Part shown: piece by piece, positions 25,380 to 32,792 of the stretch
Layout of the letters: every line of letters starts with the position of its first letter
Numbering within the stretch: position 1 is the stretch's first letter
From: Agrobacterium albertimagni AOL15
GTDB lineage: Bacteria; Pseudomonadota; Alphaproteobacteria; Rhizobiales; Rhizobiaceae
Assembly (NCBI RefSeq): GCF_000300855.1
Contig: NZ_ALJF01000018.1
Coordinates: 1-64,000, forward strand
Direction: 5' to 3'
DNA: 64,000 bases
Notes under the pieces: generated by a model
Database searches by the model: none
The model's input: only the letters and a program-made list of their open reading frames with translations
What the model was told of the DNA's origin: nothing
Program-made: the position numbers and the translations under genes

Positions 25380-27928
25380 TGAGCGACGCCCGAGGTGCTG
25401 CCGGCAAAGATCCCGGTCGATGACCAGCTTCCGTCGGTTGCCGTGAAGTTACCCATGATGCCCTTGACCGGGTCAGTGCCATTGGAGGCGAAGGCGCCGG
25501 TGACGCTGCCGGAGGCGACGCCGGTCGTGATGTTCCCACTAAATGTCGGGGCATTGCTGGCGAAGTTCACGCCGGCGCTGAAGCTCTTGCTGTCATAGTT
25601 GGACACGGAAACAGTCCCGGAACGCGCGCCGAAATCCATCGTCGAGCTCATCGTGCCCGTGGCGATATATTGGGCGCTGCCATTGACCACCGTGCCAATG
25701 GCATTGCCGTTGTAGGTCGCGGAACCGGAGGTCGGCAGAGCGCTGTTTTCCGGCTGCTTGCCGATGATCCAGTTGCCGAGATGAACGCTGTAAATGCTCT
25801 CCGGTCCGGAAGCTTTGCCCCACCAGCCCCAGGTCATGAATTCGCAGCTATTGCAGATATCCGAACTCGTATTGCCGTTGAAGATCTTGGCGGGCACGAC
25901 GGCGGACGACACCATGTAGGCCTCGCTGGAGGAGTCCACTGCGGCGATCAGCTGGTCGGTGAGGTAGACTTCCTCATAGCCATCATAGTTTTCGCTATCG
26001 AGGAAATCCGCGAAGTAGTCTCCAGAGTCCGAGTAGATCCCACCCTTGAAGGTGCCGCCCGCCTGATTGAATGTGAAGGTGGTTGTGCCGGTGAAGAGCT
26101 CCGTATCGTCGGTCCACATATTCGTGGCCGCTCCGGAAGAAAAGCCGCCGATCTCTCCGGTGAAGCTACGGCTGGCTGTGCTGGTGACGCCGTCGTTTCG
26201 GCTGGCGACCTGCACCGTGTCGTAGCCGTCCAAACGGTCCTCGATGTCATACATCTCTCCAGAGCCGAGCACGAGATATTCCCCGTTCGCACCGAAGACC
26301 TGGTCCGCCGCCGCACCGTTGCCGAGCGTCTCCACATAACCCGCCTGGCCCGAATTCGATGTGGGATTGCTCGTCTGGTAGGATCCCGAGACGCGGCCTG
26401 TCATCTTGTAGGCGCCTGCCGTCTCCTTGAAGCTGCCGGCCATCACCTGGATTCTGCTGCGTTGGGTGGTGCCGTCGCCAGAGATCGAGATCGAGCCCTG
26501 CAGCAGCCGTGCGGCAACGCCATTCCCGCTCACACCGCCTACATAGAGGTCGCTCGCAGAAGCACGCATGGGCGTACTCTCACCAGCAAGGAAGTTGCCA
26601 TTGTCATAGAAAGGTACTTGCACTCCTCCGATCGAAGCTCCACCGTTGAGCGGATCGCGTTCCACCGTGTAGCGGTAGACCTGACCCGGTGAAAAGACCT
26701 CGCGGGCATCTGCGGCCTTCCCGCCGACGATGTAGACCGGGTCGGAATTGTCGTCGGACTCAAGAAAGTAGGCGATGAAGTCACCGCTGCCGGTATAGGC
26801 CGTGCCGCTGACGGAGCCGAGGCTGCCGATCGTCCCGCTGACATCGGTCTGCGTCAGCGTCTCGGTGCCTACAGGTTTCTGCAGCGATACCTGCCCCAAT
26901 TGGCCGAAGGTTCCGGTGAAGTTGCCATTCTGAGCGACAGTGAGAGTGCCCGATACCGGTCGGAAACTGACGTTTCCGTTGATGTCAATGTAAGCGGTCG
27001 CCTGCGCCGAGCCATCCCACGGCGCATCCGGTTCCGGATCAGCTGGATCAACGGGGACCGTCGGCTTCGCCGGACCGACCGGCACCTGCGGCCTCGTCCC
27101 GACATCGCGCTGCGACGCACTCGCCACCTCCTCGACCGGCGCAGTCACGACCGGACGTGGCGTCGGCACGGGGATGGCATTCTCAGACGGCAACTGGGCG
27201 GAATTGCTCTCAGCAACCGGGCTGCTGGCCACAGTCTGCTCCGTCGGCGCATTGCTCGCGCCACCGCTCTGGCCAGGCCGGCCGGCGAGAACCTGCTGCA
27301 GCCCGCTCACCCATTGCGGCGGGGTGCGCTGGACGCGCGGCTGTCCGTCGCCGGCAACGATGGAGAAGCCCTGTTTGAACAGCCGCTGCGGCGCGCCATT
27401 GCCGGTGAGCTGGACTTCCTTGCCATAGACCAGCGTCATGTGTGGTGGCAGCGGCTGGCCGTCGGACGTCTTGCCGCTGAGGTTGATGTCGACCACTGCG
27501 CCGCGAATGCCGGCCGTGCCGATCGGCGTCTTGATCGTTACATTGCCGCTCGCCTTCGATGCCTTGCCGCCGATGAAGCGCAGCGCCCCCTTGCTTATCG
27601 TCGCCGCCAGCGCAGCCGTATTCTTCTCCGGGTCATAGACGAAGCTGTCGATCACCACGGAGGAGTTCGGACCGACCGTGAACGAGGTGCCGTCGGCGAG
27701 CAGGATCTGCACGAGGCCTGCACCGCTGGTCTCGATGCGGTGATTGCGGATCACGGGGTCGCCGAGCGAGATCAGGCGCGCCTTGCCCGCGCGGTCGATG
27801 GCGCTTGCATCGGGATTGACCGCCGCGGTGATACCAGCGACATCGGTCTCCGCGCTAACGGGAGACGCCACGACGACGAAGAGTGCCGCGGATGCGGCGA
27901 GCAGGGCATGACGGGTGTTCGGCTTCAT
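25376..27928 (-). CDS. Large secreted FecR-domain protein with TbpB-like beta-rich C-terminus
   Basis: 850 residues from ATG at 27928 with AGGAG just upstream. A Sec signal peptide (ALLAASAALFVVVASPVSA) lacks a lipobox cysteine. Residues ~35-170 are a FecR domain (ADGTSFTVGPNSSVVIDSFV, TPIGTAGIRGAVVDINLSG). A Pro/Val-rich linker follows (~270-350, VPVGPAKPTVPVDPADPEPD), then ~500 residues of Gly/Ser/Thr-rich beta strands. The last ~110 residues (TYNGNAIGTVVNGSAQYIAT, MDFGARSGTVSVSNYDS, GSVTGAFASNGTDP) look like the C-terminal barrel of TbpB/factor-H-binding-type surface proteins. There is no membrane helix or partner sigma factor, so it is not a FecI-linked FecR. The Slam-like gene before it may export it. 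Confidence 0.75.
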   Translation of the reverse strand: MKPNTRHALLAASAALFVVVASPVSAETDVAGITAAVNPDASAIDRAGKARLISLGDPVIRNHRIETSGAGLVQILLADGTSFTVGPNSSVVIDSFVYDPEKNTAALAATISKGALRFIGGKASKASGNVTIKTPIGTAGIRGAVVDINLSGKTSDGQPLPPHMTLVYGKEVQLTGNGAPQRLFKQGFSIVAGDGQPRVQRTPPQWVSGLQQVLAGRPGQSGGASNAPTEQTVASSPVAESNSAQLPSENAIPVPTPRPVVTAPVEEVASASQRDVGTRPQVPVGPAKPTVPVDPADPEPDAPWDGSAQATAYIDINGNVSFRPVSGTLTVAQNGNFTGTFGQLGQVSLQKPVGTETLTQTDVSGTIGSLGSVSGTAYTGSGDFIAYFLESDDNSDPVYIVGGKAADAREVFSPGQVYRYTVERDPLNGGASIGGVQVPFYDNGNFLAGESTPMRASASDLYVGGVSGNGVAARLLQGSISISGDGTTQRSRIQVMAGSFKETAGAYKMTGRVSGSYQTSNPTSNSGQAGYVETLGNGAAADQVFGANGEYLVLGSGEMYDIEDRLDGYDTVQVASRNDGVTSTASRSFTGEIGGFSSGAATNMWTDDTELFTGTTTFTFNQAGGTFKGGIYSDSGDYFADFLDSENYDGYEEVYLTDQLIAAVDSSSEAYMVSSAVVPAKIFNGNTSSDICNSCEFMTWGWWGKASGPESIYSVHLGNWIIGKQPENSALPTSGSATYNGNAIGTVVNGSAQYIATGTMSSTMDFGARSGTVSVSNYDSKSFSAGVNFASNAPTFSGNITTGVASGSVTGAFASNGTDPVKGIMGNFTATDGSWSSTGIFAGSTSGVAQ

Positions 27929-27938
27929 CGTGATGCTC

Positions 27939-29336
27939 CTAGAACGCGGACTGGATGCCGATCGACAGCGAGATGTTGTCGAAGCTCTTGATGTCGTAGT
28001 TCGACCAGACCTTGCGGTAGCCGGCCTCCGCGACAAGCGCCACGCGCTCGCTGAAGGGCACGATCTGGCGCAGGTTGAGGCTGAAGTCGGTGTCGCGCTG
28101 GCGCTCCGCCGAATTGATCATACTGTCGGGATCGTCATAGCCGCGTCCGGCAACGGCCGCTTCCACCCCGGTGATCCAGGCGGGCCCATCGCCGATAAGG
28201 GCGGCATAGCGATAGGTGCCGGAGATCGCCCCGCCCAGTTCGCTGGAGGACAGGTAACCCACCTCCGCGTCGCGCCGGGTCGCAAGAAGGCGCCCCGTCA
28301 GGCTTAGGTCTTGTGTGAGATTGTGCGACCAGGAGACCTGGCCGTCGAACCGATGGCCGCTCTGCAGATTTGCGGTGCGGCGGGATTTGGTGTTGGAAAA
28401 ATCCTCGTAGCGGTATTGCAGGCTGCCAGAGAGAGTGTCGACCGGTGTGACCTGCCAGTCGATCGTCGTCGAGACCCCTGCAGATGCCATATACCGGTCG
28501 CCCTCGATCAGCACGCCGCTGGTGGTGAAGAGGACGGAGAGCGTCCGGTCGTCGAGCCCGAAACGTCCGAGATCGAAAACCGGGCCGGCATAGGCCTCGA
28601 CCGCGGCCGTGTTCAGCGCGTCGCGGTCGCGGTAGCCGGCGGCATAGCCGGACAGGCCCGCCTCGAGCGATAGTCCCTGGATGTCGGTGTCATGGCGATA
28701 GCGCAGACCGCCATTGACGAAGCCGTTGAAATCCTCGCCGGCGACGCTCAAGCCATCCAGCGTGTAGGAAAGGCCGTTCAGCGTCACAGTCGAATTGCCC
28801 GGACCCGCATTGGCATTGCTCTGATACCGGATGCCGGTCCTGATCATGCCGGAGAATTGCGAGGGGGCGCCGCGCTGGTCTATGGCCGAAAGATACTGGT
28901 CGACCTTGGCGGATACCTCCGGCGGCATGTCGCCTGCGGACTTCGTCCCGTCGAAATACTGGCGCGCGGTCTCGTAGGCACCGAGGCGATAGTAGAGAAC
29001 GCCGAGCTCCAGCTGCAGCCGGGGCAGGCCGGGCGCATAGATCAGCATGCGTTCGAGCGTCGAGATCGCACCTTCCAGATCGCCGGCTTCGGAGGACAGC
29101 GCCGCATATTCAAAGGCGGTGTCGAGATCGTCGGGTGCTGCCATCATCCGGCCGAACAAGGCTTTGCGCTTCGCCTCGATCTCGTCGATCGATGCGCTGC
29201 CGGCCCGGGGCGCGACGTTTTGGGATTGCTGCGCCAGCGCTCCGCCCACGGACAACGCCAAGCATACCGCGGCAAGGGCAAGACTGAAATGAGGGGCGGC
29301 GAGAGAGAAGGTCTCCCGGCTCTTCGGAAAAGTCAT
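27939..29336 (-). CDS. Slam-like outer-membrane protein (TPR plus beta-barrel, DUF560-type)
   Basis: 465 residues from ATG at 29336, chosen because the signal peptide (ALAAVCLALSVGGALAQ) starts right after; a GTG 45 bases upstream is possible. Residues ~45-150 hold TPR-like helices (DDLDTAFEYAALSSEAGDLE, LQLELGVLYYRLGAYETARQ). From ~170 the chain is an outer-membrane barrel of alternating strands (MIRTGIRYQSNANAG, GLRYRHDTDIQGLSLEAGLS) ending in Phe (ISLSIGIQSAF), the usual barrel-insertion signal. This layout matches Slam proteins, which move TbpB-like cargo across the outer membrane. The next gene, 10 bases on, encodes such a candidate cargo. Confidence 0.7.
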   Translation of the reverse strand: MTFPKSRETFSLAAPHFSLALAAVCLALSVGGALAQQSQNVAPRAGSASIDEIEAKRKALFGRMMAAPDDLDTAFEYAALSSEAGDLEGAISTLERMLIYAPGLPRLQLELGVLYYRLGAYETARQYFDGTKSAGDMPPEVSAKVDQYLSAIDQRGAPSQFSGMIRTGIRYQSNANAGPGNSTVTLNGLSYTLDGLSVAGEDFNGFVNGGLRYRHDTDIQGLSLEAGLSGYAAGYRDRDALNTAAVEAYAGPVFDLGRFGLDDRTLSVLFTTSGVLIEGDRYMASAGVSTTIDWQVTPVDTLSGSLQYRYEDFSNTKSRRTANLQSGHRFDGQVSWSHNLTQDLSLTGRLLATRRDAEVGYLSSSELGGAISGTYRYAALIGDGPAWITGVEAAVAGRGYDDPDSMINSAERQRDTDFSLNLRQIVPFSERVALVAEAGYRKVWSNYDIKSFDNISLSIGIQSAF

Positions 29337-29418
29337 GGGACAAGGAACTCTGACTGTGATCGAGCTGAAATCTCTAGGCACGTTAAGGTCTTGTTAGAAT
29401 AACTTAAATCCGACTGAA

Positions 29419-29435
29419 CCGGCCAAGTTTGGGCC
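29419..29435 (-). promoter_or_regulatory. 17-bp element, copy 2, upstream of the Slam/FecR/cyclase operon
   Basis: Exact copy of the element at 20740-20756. It lies 82 bases upstream of the barrel gene start. Relative to its gene it is in the opposite orientation to copy 1, which a near-palindromic protein site tolerates. Confidence 0.45.
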
Positions 29436-29550
29436 TTTGCCCGCTTCATCGGTCCTACGCGATGAATTGTTATAGGCGTGACGAACCCGCGGCAATGCGC
29501 GGGCGCGGATATCCCCGACGACAGTCTAGTACGAGATGTCAATAACTACG

Positions 29551-29578
29551 TTGCATTGAAGATACGAAATAGTATATA
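29551..29578 (+). promoter_or_regulatory. Candidate promoter of the sulfide:quinone reductase operon
   Basis: TTGCAT (29551-29556) and TATATA (29573-29578) are 16 bases apart in an AT-rich patch that stands out from the surroundings. The start codon is about 110 bases downstream. Confidence 0.5.
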
Positions 29579-29687
29579 TATGGTGTGATGATCAACGATG
29601 GGAGCTTCAGCGGTAAGCGAAGCTGTCTCGGCGAAGCGTCATGCAGAAGAGGCGAGGGGCGCCTGCGTCACCCCGGGGGAGGAAGCA

Positions 29688-30989
29688 ATGAAAACGAGCA
29701 GACGACAGTTTTTCGGTCTGGCGGCCGGCGGAGCGGCACTGGCCGCAGCACCTTTGCAGGGCGCGACGGCACAGCCCGTCAAGACCAGTGCCCGCATTCT
29801 GATCCTCGGCGCAGGCGCGGCCGGAACGGCACTTGCCAACCAGCTGTCCACCCGGCTCGACGGCGCCAAGATCACCATTCTCGATCCGCGCAAGCAGCAC
29901 TGGTACCAGCCGGGCTTCACGCTGATCGCCGCAGGCCTCAAGCCCGCCTCCTATTCGGTGTCCGGCACGGCCGACTGGCTGCCTTCAGGAGTCGAATGGA
30001 TCGAGGAAGGGGCGGCCGAAATCGATCCCGACGGCAAGAAGGTGGTGACGGAGAGCGGCAAGGCGATTGAATACGATTTCCTCTTCGTCGCGACCGGTCT
30101 CAAGCTCGACTACGCGGCCATCGAGGGCATGTCGCTCGACCTGATCGGCAAGGACGGCATCGGTTCGGTCTATGCCGGCCCCGATTACGCCGAGAAGACC
30201 TGGGCGGAGATGAACCGCTTCACCGACAAAGGAGGCCTTGCCCTTTTCTCGCGCCCGGCCACCGAGATGAAATGCGCCGGTGCTCCGCTGAAATACACCT
30301 TCCTCACCGAGGATTATCTCACCCGCAAGGGCACCCGCAGCAATTCCAAGATCGTCTATGCCGCTCACAACAAGGCGCTGTTCGGCGTGCCGATCGTCTC
30401 CGAAAAGGTGCGCATGCTCTATGAGGAGCGTGGCATCGACACGGTCTACGAGCACGTGATGAAGAAGATCGATCCCGTGCGCAAGGTCGCCACCTTCACC
30501 ACGCCGGAAGGCGACAAGGAGTTGGGCTACGACTTCACCAATGTCATCCCCCCGATGCGGGCGCCAGATGTCATCCTGAACAGCTCGCTGCCCTGGGCCG
30601 ACAAATGGGTGGGTCAGGGCTGGGTCGAGGTCGACAAGCACACCCTGCGCCACATGCGCTATCCCGATGTCTTCGCGGTCGGCGACATCGCCGGCGTGCC
30701 CAAGGGCAAGACGGCGGCCAGCGTCAAATGGCAGGTGCCTGTCGCCGTAGACCAGCTCGTCGCCCAGATCGAGGGCCGCGAGAGCAAGGAAAGCTACAAC
30801 GGCTACACCTCCTGCCCGCTGATCACCCGCATCGGCTCGGCCATGCTGGTCGAGTTCGACTACAAGGACAATCTCGTCCCGTCCTTCCCCGGACTGATCG
30901 CCCCGCTGGAAGAGCTCTGGATTTCCTGGCTGATGAAGGAGATCGCCTTGAAACCCACCTATAACGCCATGCTGCGCGGTCGCGCCTGA
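29688..30989 (+). CDS. sqr: Sulfide:quinone oxidoreductase, type II-like, with Tat signal
   Basis: 433 residues from ATG at 29688, preceded by GGGGGAGGAAG. It oxidises sulfide to sulfane sulfur and passes electrons to quinone. The N-terminus has a twin-arginine signal (SRRQFFGLAAGG). FAD-binding GAGAAGTALANQL follows near residue 45 and VFAVGDIAGVPKGKTAASVK near residue 330. The redox cysteines are in EMKCAGAPLKY and TSCPLITR; the third cysteine of type I enzymes is missing, and the CPL-T segment matches the mitochondrial-like type II group. It is followed by a DUF5368 membrane protein. Type II enzymes are not normally given a Tat signal, which makes the export worth checking. Confidence 0.85.
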   Translation: MKTSRRQFFGLAAGGAALAAAPLQGATAQPVKTSARILILGAGAAGTALANQLSTRLDGAKITILDPRKQHWYQPGFTLIAAGLKPASYSVSGTADWLPSGVEWIEEGAAEIDPDGKKVVTESGKAIEYDFLFVATGLKLDYAAIEGMSLDLIGKDGIGSVYAGPDYAEKTWAEMNRFTDKGGLALFSRPATEMKCAGAPLKYTFLTEDYLTRKGTRSNSKIVYAAHNKALFGVPIVSEKVRMLYEERGIDTVYEHVMKKIDPVRKVATFTTPEGDKELGYDFTNVIPPMRAPDVILNSSLPWADKWVGQGWVEVDKHTLRHMRYPDVFAVGDIAGVPKGKTAASVKWQVPVAVDQLVAQIEGRESKESYNGYTSCPLITRIGSAMLVEFDYKDNLVPSFPGLIAPLEELWISWLMKEIALKPTYNAMLRGRA

Positions 30990-30999
30990 GGAGGATGCC

Positions 31000-31353
31000 A
31001 TGAAGGACATGACTGTCGGAATGATCGTCGCGGTTCTCGAAGAGATCTTCGGCCATACCCTGTTCTGGATCATGGTCGCGGTCGCAGCCGTGATCACGCT
31101 CGCTTATCTCTACGTGCTGATCCGCGATCGCCAGGTTTCCTGGAAGAAGTTTCTGCTGGCCCAGCTTGCCATGCCGGTCGGCGCCATCGGCGCCGTCTGG
31201 TTCGTGCAGGCCGTGACCCGCTCCGGCTTCGGCGACATCGGCGGCCCCGTCGATGTCATGGTGTTGCTCGGCGTGGCTGCCATGGGGGCCATCGGCATCG
31301 CGATCCTCGTCTATACGGTGCAATCGCTGGTGAGCCGTCCCGCGGCTCGCTGA
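31000..31353 (+). CDS. DUF5368 membrane protein
   Basis: 117 residues, ten bases after the sulfide:quinone reductase and so in its operon. Three membrane helices: LFWIMVAVAAVITLAYLYVL, FLLAQLAMPVGAIGAVWFV and VMVLLGVAAMGAIGIAILVY. I recognise the protein as DUF5368. It may anchor or assist the exported reductase at the membrane, which is inference from pairing only. A hairpin terminator lies just downstream. Confidence 0.75.
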   Translation: MKDMTVGMIVAVLEEIFGHTLFWIMVAVAAVITLAYLYVLIRDRQVSWKKFLLAQLAMPVGAIGAVWFVQAVTRSGFGDIGGPVDVMVLLGVAAMGAIGIAILVYTVQSLVSRPAAR

Positions 31354-31375
31354 AAAGCGCGTTGAAGTCAGATCA

Positions 31376-31414
31376 GACCGGCAGGCCCATTGCTTGCCGG
31401 TCTCTGCGTTTTTG
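31376..31414 (+). terminator. Rho-independent terminator after the sqr-DUF5368 operon
   Basis: GACCGGCA (31376-31383) pairs with TGCCGGTC (31395-31402), followed by TCTGCGTTTTTG. It closes the accessory block before dsbA. Confidence 0.8.
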
Positions 31415-31538
31415 CTGTGGGGACGATAAAAAGGTCACGGATCTTTGATTTTTCCGGGGGGAGCCTGCCTTGTTTGGCGCCTTTTGCCGTTATAACGGTG
31501 AAGCCATCCAAGATCCTTGCAACGCAGGTAACTGACCC

Positions 31539-32285
31539 ATGTCGACATCCGAACTCTCGATCACCAAGCGTCGCCTCCTCGGCGGTATCGCCATTGCCGC
31601 TGTCGGTCTGGCGCTCACTGCCTGCAGCGACGCCGAAGACAAGGCCGCCAGTGCCGAGCCCAATCCCGCCGTCAGCAACGAGACCACGGCCTCGACCACC
31701 TCTGCCCAGATCCCGACTGCCGATCGCGACGTCGACATGGAAGAGGCATTGAAGCCCGGCCCGCTCAAGGAGATGGCCCTCGGTGACCCGAACGCGCCGG
31801 TGAAGGTCATCGAATATATGTCGATGACCTGCCCGCATTGCGCGCATTTCCACGAAAACACCTTTGAGGCGATCAAGACCAAGTATGTCGATACTGGCAA
31901 GGTCTACTTCGTGCTGCGCGAATTCCCGTTCCCGCAGGACACGGCATCGCTCGCAGCCTTCATGCTGGCGCGCTGCACGACCGAAGACAAGTACTTCCCC
32001 TTCGTATCTATGTTCCTGAAGCAGCAGCGCACCTGGGCGGCGCCGAGCGATGGCGATGTACGTAACGCAATGCTGCAGCTGTCCAAGATGGGTGGTTTTA
32101 CACAGGAGACCTTCGACGCCTGCTTGACGAACGCCCAGCTTGCCGGTGATGTGTCGGCAGTCCGCGATCGCGGCGCCCAGGAATTCGGAGTTCAGTCGAC
32201 CCCGACCTTCCTGATCAATGGCAAGGCCTATTCGGGGGACATGTCGGTTGACTCCATGTCGGCCCTCTTCGACAGCATGCTCTGA
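31539..32285 (+). CDS. DsbA family thiol:disulfide protein (lipoprotein)
   Basis: 248 residues. Residues 1-29 form a lipoprotein signal peptide with lipobox LTAC, so the protein is tethered in the periplasm. A low-complexity linker precedes the thioredoxin fold with the active-site CPHC in MSMTCPHCAHFHEN near residue 94; cis-proline is in VQSTPTFLINGK near residue 220. It should make or reshuffle disulfides in exported proteins. It normally sits next to the DUF721 gene in rhizobia; here it is 11 kb away, still directly before smc. Confidence 0.92.
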   Translation: MSTSELSITKRRLLGGIAIAAVGLALTACSDAEDKAASAEPNPAVSNETTASTTSAQIPTADRDVDMEEALKPGPLKEMALGDPNAPVKVIEYMSMTCPHCAHFHENTFEAIKTKYVDTGKVYFVLREFPFPQDTASLAAFMLARCTTEDKYFPFVSMFLKQQRTWAAPSDGDVRNAMLQLSKMGGFTQETFDACLTNAQLAGDVSAVRDRGAQEFGVQSTPTFLINGKAYSGDMSVDSMSALFDSML

Positions 32286-32304
32286 TCGACGTTCCGTTCT
32301 GACG

Positions 32305-32336
32305 ACGGGCGCCGGGGACACCCGTGCGCCCGTTTG
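32305..32336 (+). terminator. Rho-independent terminator after dsbA
   Basis: ACGGGCGC (32305-32312) pairs with GCGCCCGT (32326-32333), with an inner CGGG/CCCG stem, followed by TTG. Starts 20 bases past the stop. Confidence 0.65.
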
Positions 32337-32369
32337 TCTGTCTGGTGGTTGGATGCGCGTGGGCGGCGT

Positions 32370-32780
32370 TGATCGCTCTTCTCCCCGCTTGCGGGGAGAA
32401 GGTGGCGGCAGGTCGGGCGCAAATTCTGCGCCGAGGATGAGGGGCAAAATTCTGCCGTTTCAGTCCGCGCTACCCCCCTCTGCCCTGCCGGGCATCTCCC
32501 CCACAGGGGGGGAGAGCGGAAACCCGCCGGCCTCTCGTTTCTTCTCAACTGTTCTGCAGTCTGTCCGTCGTCCCTTCGCGGCGGTGGCGGCTCCATACCC
32601 AACGCCAGCGGTGACCGCGACAAGTGCCGCGCGCCGCTCTCCCCCCTCGTGGGGGAGATGCCCTGCAGGGCAGAGGGGGGCGCTCTCGTTCGACTTCAGT
32701 GTCTTGAGCCTTAAGGCCTCGGCCGTCAGCCCCGCATCCGACCCTGCGGGCCACCTTCTCCCCGCAAGCGGGGCGACGGG
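32370..32780. repeat. Mosaic of palindromic intergenic repeats before smc
   Basis: The 507-base gap between dsbA and smc is filled with rhizobial-type repeats: TCTCCCCGCTTGCGGGGAGA near 32379, CTGCCCTGCCGGGCATCTCC near 32472, an inverted counterpart (GGGGGAGATGCCCTGCAGGG) near 32652, and TTCTCCCCGCAAGCGGGG near 32756, inverted to the first. The outer and inner pairs make a nested inverted arrangement of about 400 bases. No gene is seen in it. Confidence 0.75.
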
Positions 32781-32792
32781 GAGGCTGTGCCC

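Noticed and set aside
25376..27928. FecR protein as an anti-sigma partner in iron uptake
   Set aside because: It has a cleavable signal peptide, no membrane helix and no FecI-type sigma gene nearby; the neighbours are a cyclase and a barrel.
20740..29435. The 17-bp repeats as attachment sites of a mobile element
   Set aside because: No integrase or transposase lies between them, and each copy is placed like a promoter element of its own transcription unit.
29688..30989. NADH dehydrogenase type II instead of sulfide:quinone reductase
   Set aside because: The redox cysteines in MKCAGAP and SCPLIT and the exported N-terminus fit sulfide:quinone reductase better.
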